A stretch of DNA of 64,000 bases from Desertimonas sp963772825 (lineage in GTDB: Bacteria > Actinomycetota > Acidimicrobiia > Acidimicrobiales > Ilumatobacteraceae), in assembly GCA_963772825.1 (NCBI GenBank), contig CAVYYX010000006.1:124001-188000 (forward strand), in the 5' to 3' direction. Position numbers and translations under genes: made by a program. Each line of letters opens with the position of its first letter. Position 1 is the first letter of the stretch. Shown here in pieces: positions 8,575-15,285 of this stretch. The notes beneath the pieces are model-generated. The model did no database searches. It saw only the letters and a list, made by a program, of their open reading frames with translations, and had not been told where the DNA came from.

Positions 8575-8637
8575 AGATTGGGTTCGGCCGCGAGGCCGCT
8601 CATCGAGCTCGAGCCGCAACGCTTTGGTTGCGGCTCG
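8512..8637. terminator. Array of four hairpins between convergent genes
   Basis: Four successive perfect inverted repeats. (A) 8512-8521 with 8531-8540, CTGGGGGAAC, 10 bp. (B) 8544-8552 with 8564-8572, ATCGGCCGA, 9 bp. (C) CGGCC around a GCGA tetraloop at 8585-8598. (D) 8610-8620 with 8627-8637, CGAGCCGCAAC, 11 bp. The array lies between the xdhC-like and NlpC/P60 genes, which converge, and overlaps the 3' tail of the former. Termination in both directions is the simplest role. No long T-run follows any of the stems. Confidence 0.65.
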
Positions 8638-8643
8638 AAAGAC

Positions 8644-9342
8644 CTACTTGGTCGGATCGCCGTAGTTCAGGCCTTGGGCGCGGTCCTCGGACGTGACCCA
8701 CAGCTCGACGTCGTTCTGCGGATTCGACGAGTGCACGAACGCCGTCGGCACGCCCAGGTACATCATCACGTGGCCGGGGTACTGGGCGAGATCGCCGGCC
8801 TTCGCCGTGGCCATCTCGCGGGATTCGGCTGCGGAGATCTGCGAACCGCTTTGGCGGGCCAGCTCGAAGCCGGCCTCGCTCCAGGCGTAAAACATCAATC
8901 CCGAGCAATCGAACCCGACTCCTGGCTCCGACGTGGCGCTTTGGTACTCGACACCGAGCTGGGTCAGGGCGGTGAGCAGGGCCGTCTGATGGGCGTCGTC
9001 GGTGGCTTGCCAGGCCGCCGTCATCTGCAGCTGGCTCACCCCCATCTCGCTCGCCGTGGCCACGGCGGCCCGCTCGAGGGCGGCGAGGTACGCATCGCGG
9101 CCGGCCCGATCGGCCGCACCGCTGATCGCCGTCTTTGCGTGGAGGGCGACGGTGGCCAGGCCTGCGACGCGTGGTGAGTGGGGATCGCCGGCGATCCCTG
9201 CGGGCGCTTCGGCGGCGGCGGTCGTCGAGCTGCTGGCGAGGCCGGCGCACACGAAGGCGGAGACGCCGAGTCCGACGACGAGACGCCGCACCTGACGTCG
9301 CGGGCGCCGCCGAGATTCGGGGCGCAGGCTGGTGGAATGCAT
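8644..9342 (-). CDS. Secreted NlpC/P60 family peptidase
   Basis: A 232-aa exported protein with a basic N-terminus (residues 1-24, rich in Arg), a hydrophobic core VVGLGVSAFVCAGLA and an Ala-rich cleavage region near 45: a classical Sec or Tat-like signal. The C-terminal half is an NlpC/P60 cysteine peptidase domain, with the nucleophile in FDCSGLMFYAW (near 148) and the His in GDLAQYPGHVMMYLG (near 190). Such enzymes cut gamma-D-Glu-diaminopimelate or related bonds in peptidoglycan and act in wall remodelling. The middle region (60-130) is alpha-helical and unrecognised. The gene is monocistronic, with an unusually A/T-rich upstream region. Confidence 0.85.
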   Translation of the reverse strand: MHSTSLRPESRRRPRRQVRRLVVGLGVSAFVCAGLASSSTTAAAEAPAGIAGDPHSPRVAGLATVALHAKTAISGAADRAGRDAYLAALERAAVATASEMGVSQLQMTAAWQATDDAHQTALLTALTQLGVEYQSATSEPGVGFDCSGLMFYAWSEAGFELARQSGSQISAAESREMATAKAGDLAQYPGHVMMYLGVPTAFVHSSNPQNDVELWVTSEDRAQGLNYGDPTK

Positions 9343-9540
9343 GAGGTGTTCTTGTCTCTGGTGTTGTGGTCGCTGCCCCCACCAATCCGGCGAGGAGCCA
9401 CGAGCCAGGGCAATGAAGCCTCAAACTTAACGACATCGGACTGAAACAAACAACTCCTACCGACATCGTTTCGTAAACTCCCTGTTACCTGTTTGATGGT
9501 TTCGGTGTGACGGGCGTCGCTGCCCACGACGGATGACTCC
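9343..9540 (-). promoter_or_regulatory. A/T-rich leader of the NlpC/P60 gene
   Basis: The 198 bp between the divergent peptidase and nucleotidyltransferase genes hold the least G+C-rich tract of the region (about 9421-9500). Two copies of CGACATCG lie 30 bp apart (9431 and 9461). A promoter for the peptidase is likely here, but I could not fix clear -35/-10 boxes. The segment does not match the conserved core of the c-di-AMP riboswitch often found before actinobacterial wall-hydrolase genes. Confidence 0.35.
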
Positions 9541-10158
9541 ATGCGCCAGACTCCACAGATGCCGTCCGGCACCGTCGTCGCCATCGTCCTCGCGGCCGGC
9601 GAAGGCCGCCGTTTCCGCGGTGCCCAGCACAAGCTCGACGCAGAGATCGACGGGCGCACCCTGCTGCGCCGGGCCCTCGACGCCGCCGTCGCCAGCCGCA
9701 TCGGGCCGGTGCTGGTCGTGGCCGGCGACGACACCGACCGCCCCGTGCGCACCGTCGTCCCCGACAGCGTCATCACCGTGGTCAACGATCACTGGCGCGA
9801 CGGATCGGCGACGTCGCTGCGTGCAGGGCTCGCCCGAGCCGTCGAGTTGGGCGCCCGACGTGCCGTGATCGCCCTCGGCGATCAGCCCTTCATCCTCGCC
9901 GAGGCCTGGTGCGCCGTGGCGGCCGCAGATGCCGCCATCGCCGTGGCCACGTATGCCGGAAAGCGTGGTCATCCGGTCCAACTGCGTGAGGACGTCTGGG
10001 ATCTCTTGCCGACCAGCGGCGACGAGGGGGCCAAGGCGGTGATGCGCCTTCGACCGGATCTCGTCCGTGAGATACCGTGCCGAGGATCAGCAGATGACAT
10101 CGACACCGTGGAGGACCTGCACCGATGGCAGAACAACTCGTCAACGAGTTCACCGTGA
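9541..10158 (+). CDS. NTP-transferase domain protein, MocA-like molybdenum cofactor nucleotidyltransferase
   Basis: A 205-aa member of the MobA-like NTP transferase family. The nucleotide-binding signature IVLAAGEGRRF lies near residue 15, with a conserved Lys in AQHKLDAEIDG, a metal-binding ALGDQPF near 115 and the family block GKRGHPVQL near 140. MocA and its relatives transfer CMP (or GMP) to molybdopterin, giving the dinucleotide cofactor of xanthine dehydrogenase or CO dehydrogenase-type enzymes. The position between the xdhC-like genes and coxG supports the CMP-transferring MocA role over MobA. ATG 9541 is used; the in-frame ATG at 9559 (MPSGTVV) would also fit. It overlaps the next gene by 34 nt. 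Confidence 0.8.
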   Translation: MRQTPQMPSGTVVAIVLAAGEGRRFRGAQHKLDAEIDGRTLLRRALDAAVASRIGPVLVVAGDDTDRPVRTVVPDSVITVVNDHWRDGSATSLRAGLARAVELGARRAVIALGDQPFILAEAWCAVAAADAAIAVATYAGKRGHPVQLREDVWDLLPTSGDEGAKAVMRLRPDLVREIPCRGSADDIDTVEDLHRWQNNSSTSSP

Positions 10159-10869
10159 ACCGCCCGATCGACGAGGCGTGGGCGGTGATCACCGATGTCG
10201 AGCGGATCGCCACGTGCTTGCCGGGCGCCGAGTTGCAAGAGATCGAGGGGGACATCTATCGCGGGGTCGTGAAGGTCAAGCTCGGCTCGATCACACCGCA
10301 GTTCAAGGGCCAGGCCTCGTTCATCGATCGCGATGACCCCGGCCACCGCGCCGTGCTCAAGGCGGAGGGTCGGGACACCGGCGGCCGGGGGAACGCCGCC
10401 GCCGAGATCACCGCCCAGGCGGAGAGCCTGTCCCCCACCAGCACCCGGTGCATCGTCACCACCGACCTGCACATCACGGGCCGTGTCGCCCAGTTCGGAC
10501 GCGGCATCCTCGGCGACGTCTCGAAGAAGCTGATGGCCCAGTTCGCCAGCAACCTCAACACGATGCTCGATGAGCAGGGCGCTGGATCACCGTCAGCCGG
10601 CAACGGCGACAGCGCCGACCCGGCGACCGCTGGAAGGCACGCCGGCGGCAGCGAGCTCGACGCCGACGGAGGGCACCGCCGGCAGCGCCGATCTCCCACC
10701 GGCCGGGGCCGAACAGTCCGGGCCCCAGCCCCGCGTTCGCAAGATCGAGGGTCCAGCCACGGAACCTGTCGACCTCGCCGGGGTCGCCGGCCCAGCGATC
10801 CTCAAGCGCCTGGCGCCGGTGTTCGTCGTCCTGGTCCTCGCCCTCATCCTCCTCCGGCGGCGCCGCTAG
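10125..10869 (+). CDS. coxG: CoxG-like SRPBCC protein (frame broken near 10625)
   Basis: Carbon monoxide dehydrogenase subunit G family protein, about 247 aa when read through a frame break. The N-terminal 150 residues form the CoxG/SRPBCC fold (FTVNRPIDEAWAVITD, CLPGAELQEIEGD, VKLGSITPQFKG, GRVAQFGRGIL). In the first frame the tail becomes Arg-rich nonsense. Dropping one base near 10620-10635 joins it to a frame ending in a single membrane span (AILKRLAPVFVVLVLALILL then RRRR), exactly the anchor CoxG proteins use to recruit CO dehydrogenase to the membrane. The break is probably a sequence error. This is the last gene of the maturation operon; the coxL/M/S subunits are absent from the window. 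Confidence 0.8.
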
Positions 10870-10888
10870 GACCAGCGGTCGACCGCCG

Positions 10889-11824
10889 ATGCCCGTCGCC
10901 ACGAACGTGGACACCGACGACGAACGCGTCGCCGAGCTACTCGGCCGACGGCCAGCCGGTCGCTACGAGGTCGTGGTGCGTGACCGCCGCGGCGGTCCCG
11001 TGGTGATTCGCAACGCACCGTTGCTCGACGACGGCACGCCGATGCCGACGAGGTACTGGCTCGTCGGGCGCGACGAGGTCGTCGCGGTGAGCAGGTTGGA
11101 GGCCGCCGGGGGCGTCGCCGCCGCTGAAGCGGCCGTCGATGCAGACGAGCTTGCCGCCGCCCACGCCCGCTACGCGGCCGAACGCGACGCAGAGGTTCCT
11201 CCCCAGGCCGAACATCGCCCGACAGGCGGCGTCGGCGGCACGCGTCGCGGCGTCAAGTGCCTGCACGCCCACTTCGCTTGGCAGCTCGCTGGCGGTGACG
11301 ATCCGGTCGGGCGGTGGGTCGCCGCCCAGCTTTCGTCGACATTGACCGTCGAGGTCGCCGAGGCGATCACCGTGTTTCACGGCGGTGGCTCGTCCGCGCT
11401 GCCGACGACGATGGGCGAACTGCTCGCCGAGCTCGGCGGCTCCGATCCGCCGACGCCCCAGTCACTCACCAACGCCATCGGCGCGGTCACCGACGACATC
11501 GACAACCTGCTTCGTGTGCAGCACGACGTGAGCGAGCGCAACACGCTCGAGCTCACCGGGGACGAGGCCTGGCACCTCGCCGTGGTCGAACGCGGCGCGA
11601 CGCCAGGAGACTCCACGGCCCGGCTGACACTCCGGCGCGACGACCTCGAGGACCTCTTCCGCACGCTGGCGACCGAGTCGCGCAGCGATCGTTTGCACAA
11701 TCCGGGTCTCGACCGGCAGCGGGTCGACTCGATCGTGGCAACCTGTTGTGCCGTCCTCGCCGTGATGCGCCGGCTGCAGTTCGCGACCGCCTCCGCCGTC
11801 AGCCAGGCGAGCGGAGCGCACTGA
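10889..11824 (+). CDS. DUF501 domain protein with Ppx/GppA-like C-terminal part
   Basis: A 311-aa protein. Residues 10-150 match DUF501: RPAGRYEVVVRDRRGGPVVI, then GTPMPTRYWLVG and the terminal block GGVGGTRRGVKCLHAHFAW. The rest looks like the C-terminal part of an exopolyphosphatase/GppA protein: SDPPTPQSL near 190 and LEDLFRTLATESRSDRLHNPGL near 255, followed by an R-V-D-x-I-V segment and a helix. In actinobacteria DUF501 genes normally precede a full ppx gene. Here the N-terminal ASKHA lobe with the phosphate-binding glycines is missing and the two are one reading frame. The fusion may be real or a fused remnant of ppx. The DUF501 part is firm and the Ppx part moderate. Its stop overlaps the next start by one base. 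Confidence 0.7.
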   Translation: MPVATNVDTDDERVAELLGRRPAGRYEVVVRDRRGGPVVIRNAPLLDDGTPMPTRYWLVGRDEVVAVSRLEAAGGVAAAEAAVDADELAAAHARYAAERDAEVPPQAEHRPTGGVGGTRRGVKCLHAHFAWQLAGGDDPVGRWVAAQLSSTLTVEVAEAITVFHGGGSSALPTTMGELLAELGGSDPPTPQSLTNAIGAVTDDIDNLLRVQHDVSERNTLELTGDEAWHLAVVERGATPGDSTARLTLRRDDLEDLFRTLATESRSDRLHNPGLDRQRVDSIVATCCAVLAVMRRLQFATASAVSQASGAH

Positions 11825-12471
11825 TGCGCCACCCGTCGGGCCGACCGACGCTGCCGTCGCCGCTGCGCCTCTACGGCAGCCGGGTCATGCTGCGGCCGCT
11901 CGTCGCCCAGGACTTCAACACCTGGCGGGAGATCCGCAAACGCAACGAAGCGTGGCTCACCCCCTGGGAGCCGCGAAGGCCGCTGCCGCAGTTCGATCCA
12001 GCCGCCACTCGCGAAGCGTTCGTGTCGCGATGTGCCGCTCGCGATCGCGACGCGGCGGCGGGTCTGTCGTTCGGCTTCGGGTTGTTCGTGGACGACACGT
12101 TGTGCGGCGAGGTCAATCTCAATCACGTGCTGCGCGGGGCGCTGCAGACGGGGACGATCGGCTACTGGATCGATGAGCGGTCCGCCGGCCGCGGCCTCGT
12201 CGCCGAGGGGGTCGTGGTCGTGTTCGAATTCGCCTTCGAGCGGCTGTGGCTGCACCGCGTCGAGATCAACATCGTGCCGCGCAACGCCAACAGTCGCCGA
12301 GTGATGGAGAAGTTGGGCATCCGCACCGAGGGGGTCGCCGTCCGCATGCTCGAGATCAACGGCGTGTGGGAGGACCACGTGCGCTTTGCGATCACGGCCG
12401 AGGAGTGGCAGGACCGAGCCCACGACCTCCGTCAGCGTTGGCTGCTCCCCGACCCCAGCGTTTCGCGCTGA
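11824..12471 (+). CDS. GNAT acetyltransferase, RimJ/RimL type
   Basis: A 215-aa GCN5-related N-acetyltransferase. It begins GSRVMLRPLVAQDFNTW, a standard RimJ-like opening. The substrate-binding strand GYWIDERSAGRGLVAEG carries the acetyl-CoA loop (residues 117-132), and HRVEINIVPRNANSRRVMEKLGI is the typical C-terminal motif B. Members acetylate the N-terminus of ribosomal proteins S5/L12 or modify antibiotics; the target here is unknown. It is coupled to the DUF501 gene (TGATG) and convergent with the small basic gene downstream, only 9 bp away. Confidence 0.85.
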   Translation: MRHPSGRPTLPSPLRLYGSRVMLRPLVAQDFNTWREIRKRNEAWLTPWEPRRPLPQFDPAATREAFVSRCAARDRDAAAGLSFGFGLFVDDTLCGEVNLNHVLRGALQTGTIGYWIDERSAGRGLVAEGVVVVFEFAFERLWLHRVEINIVPRNANSRRVMEKLGIRTEGVAVRMLEINGVWEDHVRFAITAEEWQDRAHDLRQRWLLPDPSVSR

Positions 12472-12480
12472 ACGGGGCGA

Positions 12481-12798
12481 CTATTCAGGAGCGAGGCGGA
12501 TCGCCGCGGCGCGCGCCTTGCGCACCTTGGTGCGCCGTTTCCACATCTTCAGCTTCCAGTGTCGACGTCCACGCGAGCGGTTGAGCAGCTTGCTCCTGGC
12601 AACGTCGGGGTCCCGATGATGCTCGGGCTTCCACGCTGCCCCGGGCTCGTGCACGTCGGCCGGGTCGGTCCCGGCGCTGACCTGCGACGCCACGTTCGAC
12701 AGCTCGACGTGGATGCGATGCCGCTCGCCGTGGGCGTGCGCCCGCAGCTCTTGCTTGGCGGGCACCGGCAGCTCTGCGTCACGATGACGCTGGCTCAT
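12481..12798 (-). CDS. Small basic hypothetical protein
   Basis: A 105-aa protein that I do not recognise. The composition is extreme: many Arg, His and Lys throughout, a His-rich N-terminal third and a C-terminal WKLKMWKRRTKVRKARAAA stretch. There are no cysteines, signal peptide or membrane span. The gene is credible because an exact Shine-Dalgarno, AAGGAGGT, lies 6 nt before the ATG at 12798, the best ribosome-binding site in the window. Nucleic-acid or ribosome binding is only a guess from charge. The stop is 9 bp from the convergent GNAT stop. Confidence 0.6.
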   Translation of the reverse strand: MSQRHRDAELPVPAKQELRAHAHGERHRIHVELSNVASQVSAGTDPADVHEPGAAWKPEHHRDPDVARSKLLNRSRGRRHWKLKMWKRRTKVRKARAAAIRLAPE

Positions 12799-12871
12799 TC
12801 GCTACCTCCTTGTTGCACCCGGGGGTGGGTGCCGTTTCCTGGATGTGGCTGTTGCCTGGCGTCACTCTAGC

Positions 12872-13630
12872 TCACGTTGGTCGCTTACTGATGCGGGACT
12901 GCAGGGCGGCCAGACGTTCGGCGAACCACGATTGCCGAGTCGACCAGAGCTGCGGGTCGAGCTCGGCGGCGACGGCGTCTGGGTGGTTGGTGACCGTCGC
13001 CATGGCGGCGATCGTCCGCTTCGTCGTGATGATCAGTTCCCGTGGGGCGCTCGCCGCCCGGGCCGCCATCGCTTGGGCGGCGGGAAGCAGCTCGTCGTCG
13101 TCGACACACCGGTACACGAGCCCGGTGCGGGCCGCCTCTGCGCCATCGAGCACGTCGCCGAACAGCACGGCAGCCATCGCCACCTGCGGCCCGGCGATCT
13201 GTCGCAGCATCCACGTGTGCCCGCCGCCGGGATGCAGGCCGAGCTGCATGAACCGGGTGTCGAACTTCGCCCGACGAGCGGCGATCCGCACGTCGCACCC
13301 GAGGGCGAGGTTCATCCCGGCCCCGACGGCGGCCCCGTTGACGGCGGCGATCGTCGGCAGCGGGCTGCGGGCGACGCGCAAGAAGCCCTCGTAGATGCTC
13401 CCCAGGCTGTCCCCGTCAGCCTCGGCGAGGTTCCCCAGGTTGGCGCCGGCGCAGAACGCCGGCGGCGCGCCGGTGACGACCACCGCGCCGACTGCCTCGT
13501 CGGCCTCGAACGCGTCCATCGCCGCGATGATCTCGGCGACCATCGGCGCCGACAGCGAGTTGCGCTCGTCGGGTTTGTTGAGCGTCAGCGTGGCGACCCC
13601 GTCGGTGACATCGGTGAGCACGTACGTCAT
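12872..13630 (-). CDS. Enoyl-CoA hydratase/isomerase family protein
   Basis: A 252-aa crotonase-fold protein. The two oxyanion-hole segments are clear: APPAFCAGANL near residue 58 and NGAAVGAGMNLAL near 98. The segment that normally holds catalytic Glu residues reads FMQLGLHPGGGHTWML, so the hydratase glutamates are not obviously in place. Isomerase, thioesterase or dehalogenase chemistry on a CoA thioester is as possible as hydration. The ATG start at 13630 follows no neighbour on this strand. A second, diverged crotonase lies 0.8 kb away on the other strand (14393). Confidence 0.85.
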   Translation of the reverse strand: MTYVLTDVTDGVATLTLNKPDERNSLSAPMVAEIIAAMDAFEADEAVGAVVVTGAPPAFCAGANLGNLAEADGDSLGSIYEGFLRVARSPLPTIAAVNGAAVGAGMNLALGCDVRIAARRAKFDTRFMQLGLHPGGGHTWMLRQIAGPQVAMAAVLFGDVLDGAEAARTGLVYRCVDDDELLPAAQAMAARAASAPRELIITTKRTIAAMATVTNHPDAVAAELDPQLWSTRQSWFAERLAALQSRISKRPT

Positions 13631-13652
13631 CTCCCGAGTCTGACAGCCGACG

Positions 13653-13700
13653 ACCGATGGGTGTTTAGGGGACCCTTCCGTCCCCTAAACACCCATCGGT
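13653..13700. repeat. Perfect 20-bp palindrome between divergent genes
   Basis: Arms ACCGATGGGTGTTTAGGGGA (13653-13672) and its exact complement (13681-13700) flank an 8-nt loop. It lies 22 bp upstream of the enoyl-CoA hydratase start and 54 bp upstream of the hypothetical gene at 13755, that is, between divergent starts, where a terminator has no obvious job. It could be a regulatory palindrome or a mobile hairpin element. A shared style with other intergenic palindromes (a GTGT arm facing an ACAC arm) is noted in the findings. Confidence 0.75.
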
Positions 13701-13754
13701 TGCGGGGCGCCTGCCGGGTCGCGAGCGCAACCTCCCAGGTAGATTCGCGATGCC

Positions 13755-14378
13755 ATGCTCGATCACGTCTTCACCGACGCCATCAGTGCGCTTCGCGACG
13801 CCTTCGAGGCGGCCTTCCTCGAGCGGCAGGCATTCGAGGAGCACTTCCAGGTCGACGTCCTGCTCGGCGACGTCACGTGGGAGACGAGCTACGGGCTGCC
13901 CGGCGAGGGTCAGCCGCCGCGAGTCGTCGCCCACGTCACGTTCGACTGGCCGTCGTGGAGCCAGACCGCGTACCGCCGCTGGTACGTCGACGAGGAACTG
14001 GAGACCCCGCCGGCGATCGAGATGGAGATCGTCCTGCGCATCCAGCGACTCGCCGAGACGCCCAATGTCGAACGGGTGTACGGGTCGCTGCCATCGGCGA
14101 GCGTGCTCGTCGGTGAGGGTCGTCTGGAACGCGCCGGGCTGACCGTCGAGGTCGCCCATCCCGACCCCAACGACCCGGACGACACGGACCAGTCCTACGC
14201 CCTCGAGGTCACTTACGAGGGCCTCTACGAGCTGGCCGAGGAGACGCTCGCCGATGGCACGTCATCGGCGCTCGACGAGCACTTCGGCGCCCTCGGCGGC
14301 TGGGTCGCGTCGACCCTCGTGCGCCTCGGCGACCTGCGCTTCGCCTTCCTCCCGGCCGACGACTCCGCCGCCGAGTAG
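13755..14378 (+). CDS. Hypothetical acidic protein
   Basis: A 207-aa soluble protein without a family I recognise. It is strongly acidic and rich in aromatic residues. Helical segments lie at the N-terminus (MLDHVFTDAISALRDAFEAAF) and near the C-terminus, with beta-like stretches between (VDVLLGDVTWETSYGLPG, RVVAHVTFDWPSWSQTAYR). No signal peptide, membrane span or cysteine cluster is seen. Codon use matches its neighbours, and the crotonase gene follows after 14 bp, so the two are probably co-transcribed. The function is unknown. Confidence 0.65.
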   Translation: MLDHVFTDAISALRDAFEAAFLERQAFEEHFQVDVLLGDVTWETSYGLPGEGQPPRVVAHVTFDWPSWSQTAYRRWYVDEELETPPAIEMEIVLRIQRLAETPNVERVYGSLPSASVLVGEGRLERAGLTVEVAHPDPNDPDDTDQSYALEVTYEGLYELAEETLADGTSSALDEHFGALGGWVASTLVRLGDLRFAFLPADDSAAE

Positions 14379-14392
14379 CCCATCGTCAAACA

Positions 14393-15178
14393 ATGATCGA
14401 GCCCAGCGAGCCGGTGCTGCTCGATGTTTCCGAGCGCATCGCCACGGTCACCCTCAATCGTCCGGAGTCCCGCAACGCCCTGAACAGCGAGTTACTGCAG
14501 CGGCTGCCCCACGCCCTCTCCGCCGCCGACGCCGACGACAACGTCGACGTGATCATCCTCACGGGCGCGGACCCCGCGTTCTGCGCCGGGCTCGACCTCG
14601 CCGAACTGACCGCTGAAGGCGGCACCCGTCTCATCGACGGCCCGCTGGAGGGTCAGGGCCGACGCAGTCGCGGCCCGCTGCCACCGCTCGGTAAGCCGCT
14701 GATCGGCGCGATCAACGGCCCGGCGGTGACCGGTGGATTCGAGCTGGCGCTGAACTGCGACTTCCTCGTGGCGTCCGAGCTGGCCAACTTCGGCGACACG
14801 CATGCGCGTCTCGGAATCCTGCCGGCGTGGGGGATGTCGGTCCTGCTCCCGCAAGCGGTGGGCGTCCGCCGCGCCAGGGAGATCAGCTTCACCGGCAACT
14901 TCATCGGGGCCGCCGAGGCCCTCGCTCTGGGTCTCGTCAACCACGTCGTCGCCCACGACGATTTGATCCCGTTCACCCGGCGGCTGGCCGCCGACATCGT
15001 CGGCAACGACCAGGCTGCCCTCCGCCAGGTGCGCACGACGTACGCCGCGATCACCCACGACGACGACGCATGGGAGACCGAGGCGCGGGCCAGTCGAGCG
15101 TGGCAGCGAACGCAGTTCAGCCCCGACCAGATCGCCGCCCGCCGCGCCGCCGTCATCGAACGCGGTCGTGAGCAGTGA
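14393..15178 (+). CDS. Enoyl-CoA hydratase/isomerase family protein
   Basis: A 261-aa crotonase. The N-terminal VTLNRPESRNALNSELL is the standard family opening. Oxyanion-hole segments are ADPAFCAGLDL near residue 62 and INGPAVTGGFELAL near 103. The next region, FGDTHARLGILPAWGMSVLL, lacks the GxxPxxG-Glu arrangement of true hydratases, and the tail EARASRAWQRTQFSPDQIAARR is long. Such proteins are common in actinobacteria as predicted enoyl-CoA hydratases of unknown physiological substrate. It is probably co-transcribed with the hypothetical gene at 13755. Confidence 0.85.
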   Translation: MIEPSEPVLLDVSERIATVTLNRPESRNALNSELLQRLPHALSAADADDNVDVIILTGADPAFCAGLDLAELTAEGGTRLIDGPLEGQGRRSRGPLPPLGKPLIGAINGPAVTGGFELALNCDFLVASELANFGDTHARLGILPAWGMSVLLPQAVGVRRAREISFTGNFIGAAEALALGLVNHVVAHDDLIPFTRRLAADIVGNDQAALRQVRTTYAAITHDDDAWETEARASRAWQRTQFSPDQIAARRAAVIERGREQ

Positions 15179-15213
15179 GCGAGCGAGTCTTCGAGCGAGC
15201 GAATCAGCATCAC

Positions 15214-15240
15214 GGCGCCTGTAGCTCAGTGGTGCACCGC
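15214..15240 (+). tRNA. Possible tRNA relic (5' acceptor and D-arm only)
   Basis: The sequence GGCGCCTGTAGCTCAGTGGT reads like the first 20 nt of a tRNA: a 7-nt acceptor strand, TA, and the D-stem/loop beginning GCTCAGTGG. It continues GCACCGC, as expected after a D-stem that has lost about five bases. No anticodon arm, T-arm or 3' acceptor half follows within 80 nt. It is therefore a fragment and not a gene, or a chance match. Confidence 0.25.
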
Positions 15241-15285
15241 CCGTCGCCCCCGACGATCGACCATCACATGGCCATGGTGCACCAG

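Noticed and set aside
9343..9540. A c-di-AMP (ydaO-type) riboswitch before the NlpC/P60 gene.
   Set aside because: The conserved core elements of that riboswitch could not be found in the minus-strand leader.
10560..10870. Programmed ribosomal frameshifting in coxG.
   Set aside because: No slippery heptamer or following structure is evident, and the same kind of single-base break occurs in many unrelated genes of the window.
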